Origin: Marinactinospora thermotolerans DSM 45154
Lineage (GTDB): Bacteria; Actinomycetota; Actinomycetes; Streptosporangiales; Streptosporangiaceae
Assembly: GCF_900167435.1 (NCBI RefSeq)
Contig: NZ_FUWS01000002.1
Coordinates: 235,924 to 299,923 of the forward strand
Direction of reading: 5' to 3'
DNA length: 64,000 nt
The first letter of the stretch is position 1; the number at the start of each line of letters is the position of its first letter. The notes under the pieces were generated by a model that made no database searches, was not told the DNA's origin, and worked only from the letters and a program-made list of their open reading frames with translations. Made by a program: the position numbers and the translations under genes. Positions 45,833 to 52,619 of the stretch are shown here, piece by piece.

Positions 45833-46375
45833 ATGACGAGGATGGCAATCCTCACCGGTCTGGCGATCGCGGGCATCGCGGCGACGGCCCTGCCCGCCCA
45901 CGCGGAAACCGCCCCACAGGAGCAGTACGTTTCGATCCTCATCTCCCGAGAGGGGGTCGAAGTGGCGCCGGAGCTGTTCGAGGAGCGTTCCCTCGGCCCT
46001 TGGGGGATCACCGGTTACATCGAGGAGCTGCTGTGGGGACGCCCGGCCGGCCAGCAGCAGGAGGAGGCCGTCCAGACGGAGGCGCGCCCGAGCCAGACGG
46101 AGGAGAACGCGCCTCCCGCCGAGGCGATCGAGGTCTGGACGCCGCAGGGGCAGGTGCGTTGTGAGGTTCCACGCCCCGACCTGGAGCGACTGCGCGATCG
46201 GCTCGCCGCGGTCAAGGAGGGGGACTCCGACCGGTTGCAGATCTCGCTGAGGGAGGACTCCTGCGACCTGCGCGACCCTGGCCCGGTCGGTCCGACGGTG
46301 GGAGAGACGTCCGAGGACGCGCCGGCCTGGGAAGGGCCGACCATCCGGATCGGCCGACTCCAGATCGGGCCGTGA
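45833..46375 (+). CDS. Secreted protein of unknown function
   Basis: The 180-residue protein has a typical Sec signal peptide (MTRMAILTGLAIAGIAATAL, cleavage after PAHA). The mature part is acidic and Gln/Glu/Pro-rich in the middle (GQQQEEAVQTEARPS) and has two Cys (about residues 105 and 145) that could form a disulfide. No domain is recognised. A GGGGGAA site precedes the ATG. Its stop overlaps the GTG of the next gene, a CAP-domain protein, so the two exported proteins are translationally coupled. Confidence 0.75.
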   Translation: MTRMAILTGLAIAGIAATALPAHAETAPQEQYVSILISREGVEVAPELFEERSLGPWGITGYIEELLWGRPAGQQQEEAVQTEARPSQTEENAPPAEAIEVWTPQGQVRCEVPRPDLERLRDRLAAVKEGDSDRLQISLREDSCDLRDPGPVGPTVGETSEDAPAWEGPTIRIGRLQIGP

Positions 46376-46920
46376 CCATGGGCCGCGTCGACGCTCTGGG
46401 GCGTCGACGCGGCGCCCTGGTATCGACGGCGCTGCTGTTCGTGTGCGGATGCGGCCCGATCGGCGTGGAGGGGATCGCCGGACGAGAGGCCAAACCGCCC
46501 CTGTCGCGGCTCGATCCGCGTCCGCTGGAGGAATCGTCGCAGGGACCGTCGGAGAACGCGGTGCTCTCCGAGGTCAACCGGGCACGGGTACGGGCCGGAT
46601 GCCCTCGGCTGAGGGTCGATGAGCGACTGCGCGTGGTGGCCCTCGGCCACAGCCGGGACATGGCCGAACGGGGGTTCCTCGGCCATCTCGCGCCGGACGG
46701 TCGAGGGCCGAGGGAACGGGTGCGGGCTCGTGGATATCGGGGGCCGGTCGGCGAGGTCGTCGCGGGAGGGCGGTCCGACGCAACGGGAGTGGCCGGATCA
46801 TGGCTGCGCGATGGGCGGGATCGCGCGCTCCTGTTGGACTGCGCCATGACGGAGACGGGGGTCGGGATGGCGGGGGAGGGGGCGCGGACGCGCTGGACCC
46901 AGCTCCTCGGGGGCGGCTGA
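46372..46920 (+). CDS. Exported CAP/SCP-domain protein
   Basis: The 182-residue protein starts at a GTG that overlaps the preceding stop (GTGA). An N-terminal hydrophobic stretch ends in LLFVCGCG, which could be a lipobox. The CAP domain reads VLSEVNRARVRAGCPRLRVD, then VVALGHSRDMAERGFLGHLA, then GEVVAGG and TETGVGMAGEGAR. The first His and the Glu of the CAP cavity are there, but the second His (usually HR in the WxxSxxHRxxxL segment) is replaced by Asp-Arg (DGRDRALLLDCAM). Bacterial CAP proteins are secreted and of mostly unknown activity. Confidence 0.78.
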   Translation: MTMGRVDALGRRRGALVSTALLFVCGCGPIGVEGIAGREAKPPLSRLDPRPLEESSQGPSENAVLSEVNRARVRAGCPRLRVDERLRVVALGHSRDMAERGFLGHLAPDGRGPRERVRARGYRGPVGEVVAGGRSDATGVAGSWLRDGRDRALLLDCAMTETGVGMAGEGARTRWTQLLGGG

Positions 46921-46988
46921 CCGGATACGGCGACGGCGTACGGCGGATTCCGTCGTGCGCCGTTTCTGTACTCCCGCCCCCCTTTGTC

Positions 46989-47000
46989 GTTACTTTGTGT
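46989..47000 (+). promoter_or_regulatory. GTTACTTTGTGT promoter-region motif (copy 2)
   Basis: A 12-mer fitting RTTACTYTGWGT, directly followed by GGGCAA, in the 236-bp gap upstream of the 47157 gene. An ATGC-ATTAC-GCAT dyad follows immediately (47006-47018). Confidence 0.35.
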
Positions 47001-47156
47001 GGGCAATGCATTACGCATAGTTACGAAGGAATTCTTCGGGTAGCTGGATGCGCGACGGGTGCGGGCTCCCCGCCGCGGCGCGAAGCGCGACGGTGTCGAG
47101 CCGGCACACATCTCGGTCCGGTCGCGTACCGGATTCACCTGGGAAGGGAAACCCGA

Positions 47157-47474
47157 ATGAACAAGATGCTCAGCCGAGTCGCCGTGACCGCCGTCGTCGC
47201 CCCGACCGTCGCGCTGGCCGCTCCCGCCGCGGCCATGGCCGACACCCTGTTCGGTGCCGAGGCCAGCGCCGCCGGCCCGCAGGGCGCGGTCTCCCAGGAG
47301 GTCCTCGCCTTCGCCGGTGACGGCTTCGGCCACGGCAAGGACGGCAAGGGCAAGGACGACAAGGGCAAGGGCGGACACGGCGGCTTCGGCGGCGTCACCC
47401 TCTACAAGGAGTCGTTCGAGGCGGCCGGCCCGTACGGCGCGATCTCCGAGAACCTGGTCAGCGTCGCCGACTAG
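47157..47474 (+). CDS. Small secreted repeat protein (paralogue of 48080-48346)
   Basis: The 105-residue protein has a signal peptide (MNKMLSRVAVTAVVAPTVAL, cleavage near AMA-DT). The mature part consists of two copies of a short motif: FGAEASAAGPQGAVSQEVLA and YKESFEAAGPYGAISENLVS. They flank a Gly/Lys/Asp-rich linker (FGHGKDGKGKDDKGKGGHGG). There is no Cys. A second gene 600 bp away encodes the same two-motif layout. The GPxGAxS segment is faintly reminiscent of the first strand of chaplins (SPGxxSGN), but the rest of a chaplin domain is absent. A cell-surface or aerial-structure role would be a guess. The RBS is GGGAAGGG. Confidence 0.78.
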   Translation: MNKMLSRVAVTAVVAPTVALAAPAAAMADTLFGAEASAAGPQGAVSQEVLAFAGDGFGHGKDGKGKDDKGKGGHGGFGGVTLYKESFEAAGPYGAISENLVSVAD

Positions 47475-47636
47475 CGACCATCCCGGCCGGGGCGGCCGGC
47501 TCGCGCCGTCCGCCCCCGGCCACAACCCAGCCGAACCTAGGGGGCGTCCCGCATTCTCGTCCGACCGGACGGCGCCTCCGGTGTCCTTCCGGCTCTCTCG
47601 TGAGAGCGGCGGGATGTGGGACGGCCGGGGAGAGCA

Positions 47637-47903
47637 ATGGCAAGCAAGAGGAGAGTGGTGCGTCGCGCCGTTGTCGCTGGTGTCACGGCGACGATCGCCC
47701 TCCTGTCGCTGCAGTCCACCGCAGCGGCCGACACCGAGTTCGAAGAGAGCGACATGTGGGCCAGCCGTGACGGGGCGAGCCTGTGCGTCGTGAAGGCCGT
47801 CGCCCGCGACGGCAAACACGCAGGCGCCCGTTACGAGCAGGTCTGCTATCGGGTCGGACCGGGGGGAGCCAGCATCGAGGCGACCACGAGCGCAGCGCGT
47901 TAG
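47637..47903 (+). CDS. Small secreted protein of unknown function
   Basis: The 88-residue protein begins with basic MASKRRVVRRAVVAGVTATI followed by a hydrophobic core and an Ala-x-Ala cleavage site (STAAA-DT). The mature part is about 55 residues with two Cys (SLCVVKAVA and YEQVCYRVG), probably a disulfide. No family is recognised. The ATG follows GGGGAGA. A strong terminator lies five bases after the stop. Confidence 0.68.
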   Translation: MASKRRVVRRAVVAGVTATIALLSLQSTAAADTEFEESDMWASRDGASLCVVKAVARDGKHAGARYEQVCYRVGPGGASIEATTSAAR

Positions 47904-47908
47904 AGGAT

Positions 47909-47937
47909 GTCCGGGACGGCTCGGGGCCGTCCCGGAC
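47909..47937 (+). terminator. Hairpin terminator
   Basis: GTCCGGGACGGC (47909-47920) pairs perfectly with GCCGTCCCGGAC (47926-47937) around TCGGG, just after the small secreted-protein gene. Confidence 0.8.
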
Positions 47938-48016
47938 GGATGGAACACAGGGTGCCGATCCGTGATCCGGCCGGGAACCGTCCTCCCGCCCGGAGCGGAC
48001 GGCGGCCCGAGAAGAG

Positions 48017-48051
48017 GGGGACCCCGCGCGGCACCGCCGCGCGGGGTCCCC
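48017..48051. terminator. Very strong hairpin terminator between convergent genes
   Basis: A perfect 16-bp stem (48017-48032 with 48036-48051) closes an ACC loop. It lies between the plus-strand gene ending at 47903 and the minus-strand gene ending at 48080 and could serve both. Confidence 0.85.
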
Positions 48052-48079
48052 GGGTGATGGCCGGACCACCCGTATGCGA

Positions 48080-48346
48080 TCACCCGGTGCCGGCGACCAC
48101 CGTGTTGGAAGCGGCGCCGAACTCGCCGGCGAAGGACTCGTTGTCGTAGTAGATGGTGTTGCCGAAACCGTCCGCCGCGCTCAGGGTCTCCCAGGCGGCA
48201 GAGCCCTTGGGGCCGGCGAACGACCCCGACTCGTTGTAGAACGCGCCGTTACCGAAGAAGTCGCCGGCGAACGCGACGCCGCCGAGGCCGAGGGCCGCGG
48301 GAATGGACAGGGCGCCTACGGCGATGGCGCGTTGGATGTTGCGCAT
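48080..48346 (-). CDS. Small secreted repeat protein (paralogue of 47157-47474)
   Basis: The 88-residue protein has signal peptide MRNIQRAIAVGALSIPAALG ending VAFA-GD. The mature part again contains two copies of the motif: YNESGSFAGPKGSAAWETLS and YDNESFAGEFGAASNTVVAG, separated by AADGFGNTIY. The pattern aromatic-x-E-S-x-x-A-G-x-x-G-A-x-S-x-x-(V/L) is shared with the 105-residue protein nearby, although the two are on opposite strands and the linker differs. No Cys. Function unknown; surface localisation is likely. Confidence 0.75.
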   Translation of the reverse strand: MRNIQRAIAVGALSIPAALGLGGVAFAGDFFGNGAFYNESGSFAGPKGSAAWETLSAADGFGNTIYYDNESFAGEFGAASNTVVAGTG

Positions 48347-48590
48347 CTCGAATCCTCTCGAGTGTGTCGCCTTTTCGCTCCTGAGGCCTCGCGGATCCGC
48401 GTGTCCTCCGATCCCCGCCCTGTCGGGTCGAGGTCGTCGAGCGGGAGGCGTGGTGACCTCCAGGGACGCCTCTACCGGGACTCATGGTCATTAATCGATC
48501 ACGTCATGTGGTAAGCCTCATGGTGCGACAGGGCAACTTTTTTCGCCCCCGCGCGTCCGGGCGTCGGTTATCTACACCACCGGAGGCGGC

Positions 48591-49433
48591 TCATGAGGAG
48601 TCCAGCATCGTCGAGCGGAGGCGCTGGAGGGTCGCCGAGAGTACCCGTGACACCTGCATCTGCGAGATCCCCATCACCCCGGCGATCTCGCTCTGTGTCT
48701 TGTTGCCGAAGAAACGCAGCAGCAGTACACGGCGGTCGCGTGGGGGCAGGTGGGTGATCGCCGCGTACAGGGCGTGCCGGTCGACGACGCCCTCCAGGTC
48801 GGTGTCGGTGTCGCCGATCGTGTCGCCGAGCGTGGTGTCGGCCCCGGCCTCTCCGAAGGGCGCGTCCAGGGACAGGGCGCTGTAGGCGGCCGCCGCGTCG
48901 ATCAGTTCCATCGTGTCGGCGACATCGAGGTCCAGCGCCGCGGCGATCTCGGTGAGGGAGGGGGTGCGGCCGGCGCGCTGGGTGAGTTCGGCGACCACCC
49001 GGTTGAGCTCGCTGCGCCGCTCCTGATGGCGGCGGGGGACCCGGATCGCCCACGTACTGTCGCGGAAGTGGCGCTTGAGTTCGCCGGTGACCATCGGTAG
49101 CAGGTAGGAGACGAACCGCTTGCCGTAATTGGGGTCGAATCCCCTGATCGCCTTGAGCAGGCCGACCATGGCGACCTGGACCAGGTCCTCCATCGGCTCG
49201 CCCCGCTGGCGGTAGCGCCCCGCCTCACGGCGGACGATGTGGGCGTGCATCTCCACGATCCGGGCGCGTATCACCTCGCGTGCCGGATCTCCGGGGGGCA
49301 GCTCGGCCAGCGTCGCGAGGAGATCCTCGGCACTCGCCTCCTGCTGTGCCGCCGCGGGCGGGAGATGGTCCTCGCGGGTCGGCTCGGGCGAGGAGGGCGA
49401 GGGCGCCAAGGCGGGTGGTGTGGAGCTGGACAT
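48591..49433 (-). CDS. RNA polymerase sigma factor, SigB/SigF/SigG family
   Basis: The 280-residue sigma-70-type factor has region 2 (IVRREAGRYRQRGEPMEDLV, then QVAMVGLLKAIRGFDPNYGK and VTGELKRHFRDSTWAIRVPR), region 3 (LTQRAGRTPSLTEIAAALDL) and region 4 (LPPRDRRVLLLRFFGNKTQS, then EIAGVMGISQMQVSRVLSAT). This is the stress/developmental group whose activity is set by anti-sigma and anti-anti-sigma partners. No such partners are adjacent, but a SpoIIE-type phosphatase lies 3 kb away. The start at 49433 follows AAGGGAA. A promoter-region motif shared with two secreted-protein genes lies at 49632-49643. Confidence 0.92.
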   Translation of the reverse strand: MSSSTPPALAPSPSSPEPTREDHLPPAAAQQEASAEDLLATLAELPPGDPAREVIRARIVEMHAHIVRREAGRYRQRGEPMEDLVQVAMVGLLKAIRGFDPNYGKRFVSYLLPMVTGELKRHFRDSTWAIRVPRRHQERRSELNRVVAELTQRAGRTPSLTEIAAALDLDVADTMELIDAAAAYSALSLDAPFGEAGADTTLGDTIGDTDTDLEGVVDRHALYAAITHLPPRDRRVLLLRFFGNKTQSEIAGVMGISQMQVSRVLSATLQRLRSTMLDSS

Positions 49434-49750
49434 CGAGGTTCCCTTCACCGGACGGGAGGGCGTGCTGGAGCGGATCACGGGACGGCGGAGCGGACCCGTG
49501 GTACGAGCGCGGTGGCCGGCGGCGCGGACGCGACCGGTCCGGAACCGTGGCTGTGCGCCCCGGCTGTCCAGGCGGTGGACATCTGGACGGCCAAGGCTGA
49601 CTCGCAGACCCGAATAAAGCAGGTGCCCGCTACTCAAAGTAACAAATCGCGGGTAAGTAGTCACTTTGGGTGAAGGTCTGCGCGTGGCGGAGGGGTGAAG
49701 CGGCCGGAACCGGCGCACCTTCCCCGCTCCGCGCGTCCTAAGATCGGCGC
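49434..49750. other. Divergent intergenic region between the sigma factor and the DUF4429 gene
   Basis: About 317 bases with no gene. The stretch 49605-49680 is AT-richer and carries copy 3 of the RTTACTYTGWGT motif (minus strand). A related AGTCACTTTGGG faces the other way (49658-49669), so both promoters may lie here. Confidence 0.6.
49632..49643 (-). promoter_or_regulatory. GTTACTTTGAGT promoter-region motif (copy 3, minus strand)
   Basis: Reads GTTACTTTGAGT on the minus strand, followed after three bases by GGGCAC, about 200 bp upstream of the sigma-factor start. It shares nine contiguous bases (GTTACTTTG) with copy 2. Confidence 0.35.
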
Positions 49751-50653
49751 ATGGCCGAGCTCATGGGACAAGACGGGACGTGGACGTTCGACGGGGACAT
49801 CGTGCGCGTCGTACCCGGCCACGGTCGGGGGGTGCACCGGCTTCGCAAGGAGCTCGGCGAGATCGCGGTCCCCCTGCCGGCGTTGGCCGGCATCGCCTAC
49901 GAGCCCGGCCGTAAGGGCAAGGGCGGACGGATCCGGCTGCGGCTACGTGAGGGCGCCGACCCGCTCACCCAGATCGCCGCCGGACGGCTCAACGAGGCGG
50001 CCGACCCCTACCGGATGGCCGTGGACCCGGATCGTACCGGTGTCGCGGAGTACCTGGTCGACGAGGTCCGCGCCGCCCTGTCGCTGGAACAGGTGCCCGA
50101 CGGCCCCACCGACCGCTACCTGCTGCCCGGCCCCAACGCCCCGCTGACGGCCTCGGGCGAGGACGGCACCGCCCTGTTCGACGGTGAGCGGATCATCCTG
50201 GACTGGAACTGGATCACCGAGGAGAGCAAGCGCGCCGGCGGGCCCCGCCAGGTCACGCTGCGGGAACTGGTGCGGGTCGAATGGCTGCCCGCTGTCGGCT
50301 GGGAGAGCGGGTACCTGCGGTTCCGCCACCACGGGGACAGCGCGAACGTCCCGCCCAAGTACGACCCGTACTGCCTGAAGCTCGGCTGGGGAACCCAGAA
50401 GGAGTACACCACGACCGCCCTGCTGGCCGCCGCGGTGACGGCCAGGCTGCCGCACCCCTTCGGAACCGGCGCGTCCTCCCCCGAACCGCAACGGGAGGCG
50501 CTGACCGCGGCCCCCCAGGAGGAGGCCGCCTCCGGCGAGGACCATGACGTACTGCTGCGCAGACTCCGTGAACTCGCCGAACTGCACCGCGAGGGAGTGT
50601 TGACCGAGGCGGAGTTCGCCGCCGCCAAGCAGGCCCTGCTGCGCCGCTTCTGA
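49751..50653 (+). CDS. DUF4429-domain protein with C-terminal SHOCT motif
   Basis: The 300-residue protein begins MAELMGQDGTWTFDGDIVRV and has two copies of the DUF4429 (PH-like) fold: WTFDGDIVRVVPG onward and TALFDGERIILDWNWITEES onward. Each ends in a FRHHGD- or LRLREG-like strand. The end, LLRRLRELAELHREGVLTEA, then EFAAAKQALLRRF, is a SHOCT oligomerisation motif. Such proteins are common in Streptomyces and relatives and of unknown function. No signal peptide. Divergent from the sigma-factor gene. Confidence 0.85.
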   Translation: MAELMGQDGTWTFDGDIVRVVPGHGRGVHRLRKELGEIAVPLPALAGIAYEPGRKGKGGRIRLRLREGADPLTQIAAGRLNEAADPYRMAVDPDRTGVAEYLVDEVRAALSLEQVPDGPTDRYLLPGPNAPLTASGEDGTALFDGERIILDWNWITEESKRAGGPRQVTLRELVRVEWLPAVGWESGYLRFRHHGDSANVPPKYDPYCLKLGWGTQKEYTTTALLAAAVTARLPHPFGTGASSPEPQREALTAAPQEEAASGEDHDVLLRRLRELAELHREGVLTEAEFAAAKQALLRRF

Positions 50654-51019
50654 CCGCCTTGGCCGATCGGCCTTCGGGGTGATGGCCGAACCGGGCCTCC
50701 CCGGCACCCCGCCACCCGCCCCTCCCGGAGCGGGCGGGGGCGGGGTGATCGCGCGGGGATCCGGAAGGCGGGAGGGGTGTGCCCCGCCTGGCCGTGGACC
50801 GCCTTCCGCAAGCGCCGTGCCGGCCTCCTGGGGTCGCTGTCTCTGACGGCTCTCGCGTGTCGTAAAGGGCCCGGGGTGTCCGTTCCGCTGCCCGGGTCTC
50901 CTGGAGGGCGCCGTGATCGCGCCCTCCCGATCCGCCGGGTGCCATTGAGGGGGCGATGCCGCGGTGGATCACATTGGTTCAGGGTTTCCTGGATTCAGAA
51001 ATATATGTACTTTGGTGTC

Positions 51020-51355
51020 GTGCTCACGATCACCACTGACATCGATGCGCTTGCCCGTTTCGGACGCGCCCTGGCCGACCCGATCCGCTGCCGTATCCTG
51101 CTCTCCCTGCGCGAGGCCCCCGCTCACCCCGCCGACCTCGCCGACGCCCTCGGCGTCAGCCGCACCCGCCTGTCCAACCACCTGGCCTGTCTGCGCGACT
51201 GCGGCCTCGTGGTCGCGGTCCCGGTCGGGCGACGGGTCCGCTACGAACTCGCCGACCACAGACTCGGCCACGCCCTGGACGACCTGCGCGCCGCCGTCCT
51301 GGCGGTGGAGACCGACACGACCTGCGTCGATGCAGAGGAGAAGGGGTGCTGCTGA
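51020..51355 (+). CDS. cmtR: ArsR-family metal-sensing repressor, CmtR-like
   Basis: About 111 residues of a winged-helix repressor: DALARFGRALADPIRCRILL, then LADALGVSRTRLSNHLACLR and DCGLVVAVPVGRRVRYELAD. Cys residues in the recognition-helix region (HLACLRDC) and a Cys-containing tail (TTCVDAEEKGCC) are as in CmtR, which binds Cd(II)/Pb(II) with such cysteines. The gene overlaps the following cation-transporter gene (TGATG), which it probably represses until metal binds. The start is uncertain: GTG 51020 gives the family-standard N-terminus; an ATG at 51005 is the alternative. Neither has a good ribosome site. Confidence 0.85.
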   Translation: MLTITTDIDALARFGRALADPIRCRILLSLREAPAHPADLADALGVSRTRLSNHLACLRDCGLVVAVPVGRRVRYELADHRLGHALDDLRAAVLAVETDTTCVDAEEKGCC

Positions 51356-52110
51356 TGAGCGTGTCCCCCACTCTCCGGCTGAGCGACGAGCGCCGCGCGG
51401 CGCTCACCAACCGCGTGCGCCTGCTGGTCGCCATCACCATCGCCTACAACGTCATCGAGGCCGTGATCGCGATCACCGCGGGGACCCTGGCCTCCTCGAC
51501 GGCGCTGATCGGTTTCGGACTGGACTCCGCGGTCGAGGTGTCCTCCGCCGCCGCGGTGGCCTGGCAGTTCTCCGCCCGGGACGCTTCGACGCGCGAGGCC
51601 AGGGAGCGTCGGGCGCTGCGCGTCATCGCCGTCTCCTTCTTCGCCCTGGCCGCATATGTCACCTTCGAGGCGCTGAGGAGCCTGTTCGGCGGGGGCGAGG
51701 CCGATTCCTCGGTTCCCGGCATCGTGCTCGCCGCCCTCTCGGTCGTGGTCATGCCGTTCCTCTCCCACGCGCAACGCCGGGCGGGCCGCGAACTCGGCTC
51801 GGCGACGGCGGTCGCCGACTCCAAGCAGACCCTGCTGTGCACCTACCTCTCCGCGGCCCTGCTGGTGGGACTGCTCGCCAACGCCCTGTTCGGGTGGGCG
51901 TGGGCCGATCCCGTCGTCGCCCTGTTCATCGCCGTGGTCGCGGTCAAGGAAGGGCGTGAGGCCTGGCGCGGCGACGCCTGCTGCGCGCCGGGGCTCGCCC
52001 CCGCCGGCGCGCAGGCCGCCGGGGCCGGGACGTGCCACACCGCGGCGAAGGCGGCCGAGCCGGGATGTCACGACGGTTGCGCGGCGGCCGGCGACCGGGA
52101 CCGCCCCTGA
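51355..52110 (+). CDS. Cation-diffusion-facilitator-like heavy-metal transporter
   Basis: The 251-residue membrane protein has five to six hydrophobic segments. The N-terminal RVRLLVAITIAYNVIEAVIA, then ALIGFGLDSAVEVSSAAAVA, contains the GFGLDSxxE motif of CDF-type transporters. A second half follows (LGSATAVADSKQTLLCTYLS, then WADPVVALFIAVVAVKEGRE) with metal-binding Asp residues. The C-terminal tail is Cys/His-rich (CCAPG, TCHT, GCHDGC), suiting soft-metal binding. It is translationally coupled to the CmtR-like repressor, so Cd/Pb/Zn efflux is likely. Confidence 0.83.
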   Translation: MSVSPTLRLSDERRAALTNRVRLLVAITIAYNVIEAVIAITAGTLASSTALIGFGLDSAVEVSSAAAVAWQFSARDASTREARERRALRVIAVSFFALAAYVTFEALRSLFGGGEADSSVPGIVLAALSVVVMPFLSHAQRRAGRELGSATAVADSKQTLLCTYLSAALLVGLLANALFGWAWADPVVALFIAVVAVKEGREAWRGDACCAPGLAPAGAQAAGAGTCHTAAKAAEPGCHDGCAAAGDRDRP

Positions 52111-52619
52111 GTGACGCCGTGGCAGGCCGCCGGTCGCCGGGGCCGTTCCCCGACGACCGGCGCGGCCGGCCGGGCCGCCGCGCCTCGCGGATGCCCGAAG
52201 CGGCTTCCCTATGGGCGCCGGGGTCGAGCACGGCGGACCCCCACCGAAGTCGCCGCAGACCCGTCCGCCCGGGCGGGGAGGCCGGCGAGAACGCCGCTGC
52301 GGGCGGAACGCGGAGCAGACGCGCGGCGCACCACGGCGGCCTGCGGACGGGCCGGACGCGGGGACAGGCCGGCGCGCCGGGAGAAGCGCGAAATGGCGCG
52401 CTGCCGCGGCCATGGACGAGTGCCGGATGCGCCGCCGGAAGGCGCCCGGGCGGCGGCCGTCGAGCCAGCCCCGGCCGAGCGCTCGCGAAATGGCGCACCT
52501 CCCGGGCCGGACACCGGGTGCCCTCCCACCGGTTCGGGGGCGAGCGCGACCGTCTCGGGGAGTCCCCGCCCACCGGAGCGGCCGGGGACGCGCGGCGCAC
52601 CTCACCGCGCGCCGGAAGG
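52111..52619. other. Gene-free stretch between convergent genes
   Basis: About 510 very GC-rich bases. One plus-strand frame runs through but reads as Arg/Ala/Gly/Pro low-complexity. A 13-nt direct repeat (CGCGAAATGGCGC) occurs at 52387-52399 and 52484-52496. No clear terminator. Confidence 0.55.

Noticed and set aside
46921-47156. Riboswitch (ydaO/c-di-AMP type) before the small secreted-protein gene
   Set aside because: Position and gene type would fit, but I could not find the conserved ydaO core sequences.
47157-47474. Chaplin assignment for the small repeat protein
   Set aside because: Only a GPxGAxS resemblance to the first strand; the Asn/Gly-rich remainder and cysteines of chaplins are missing.
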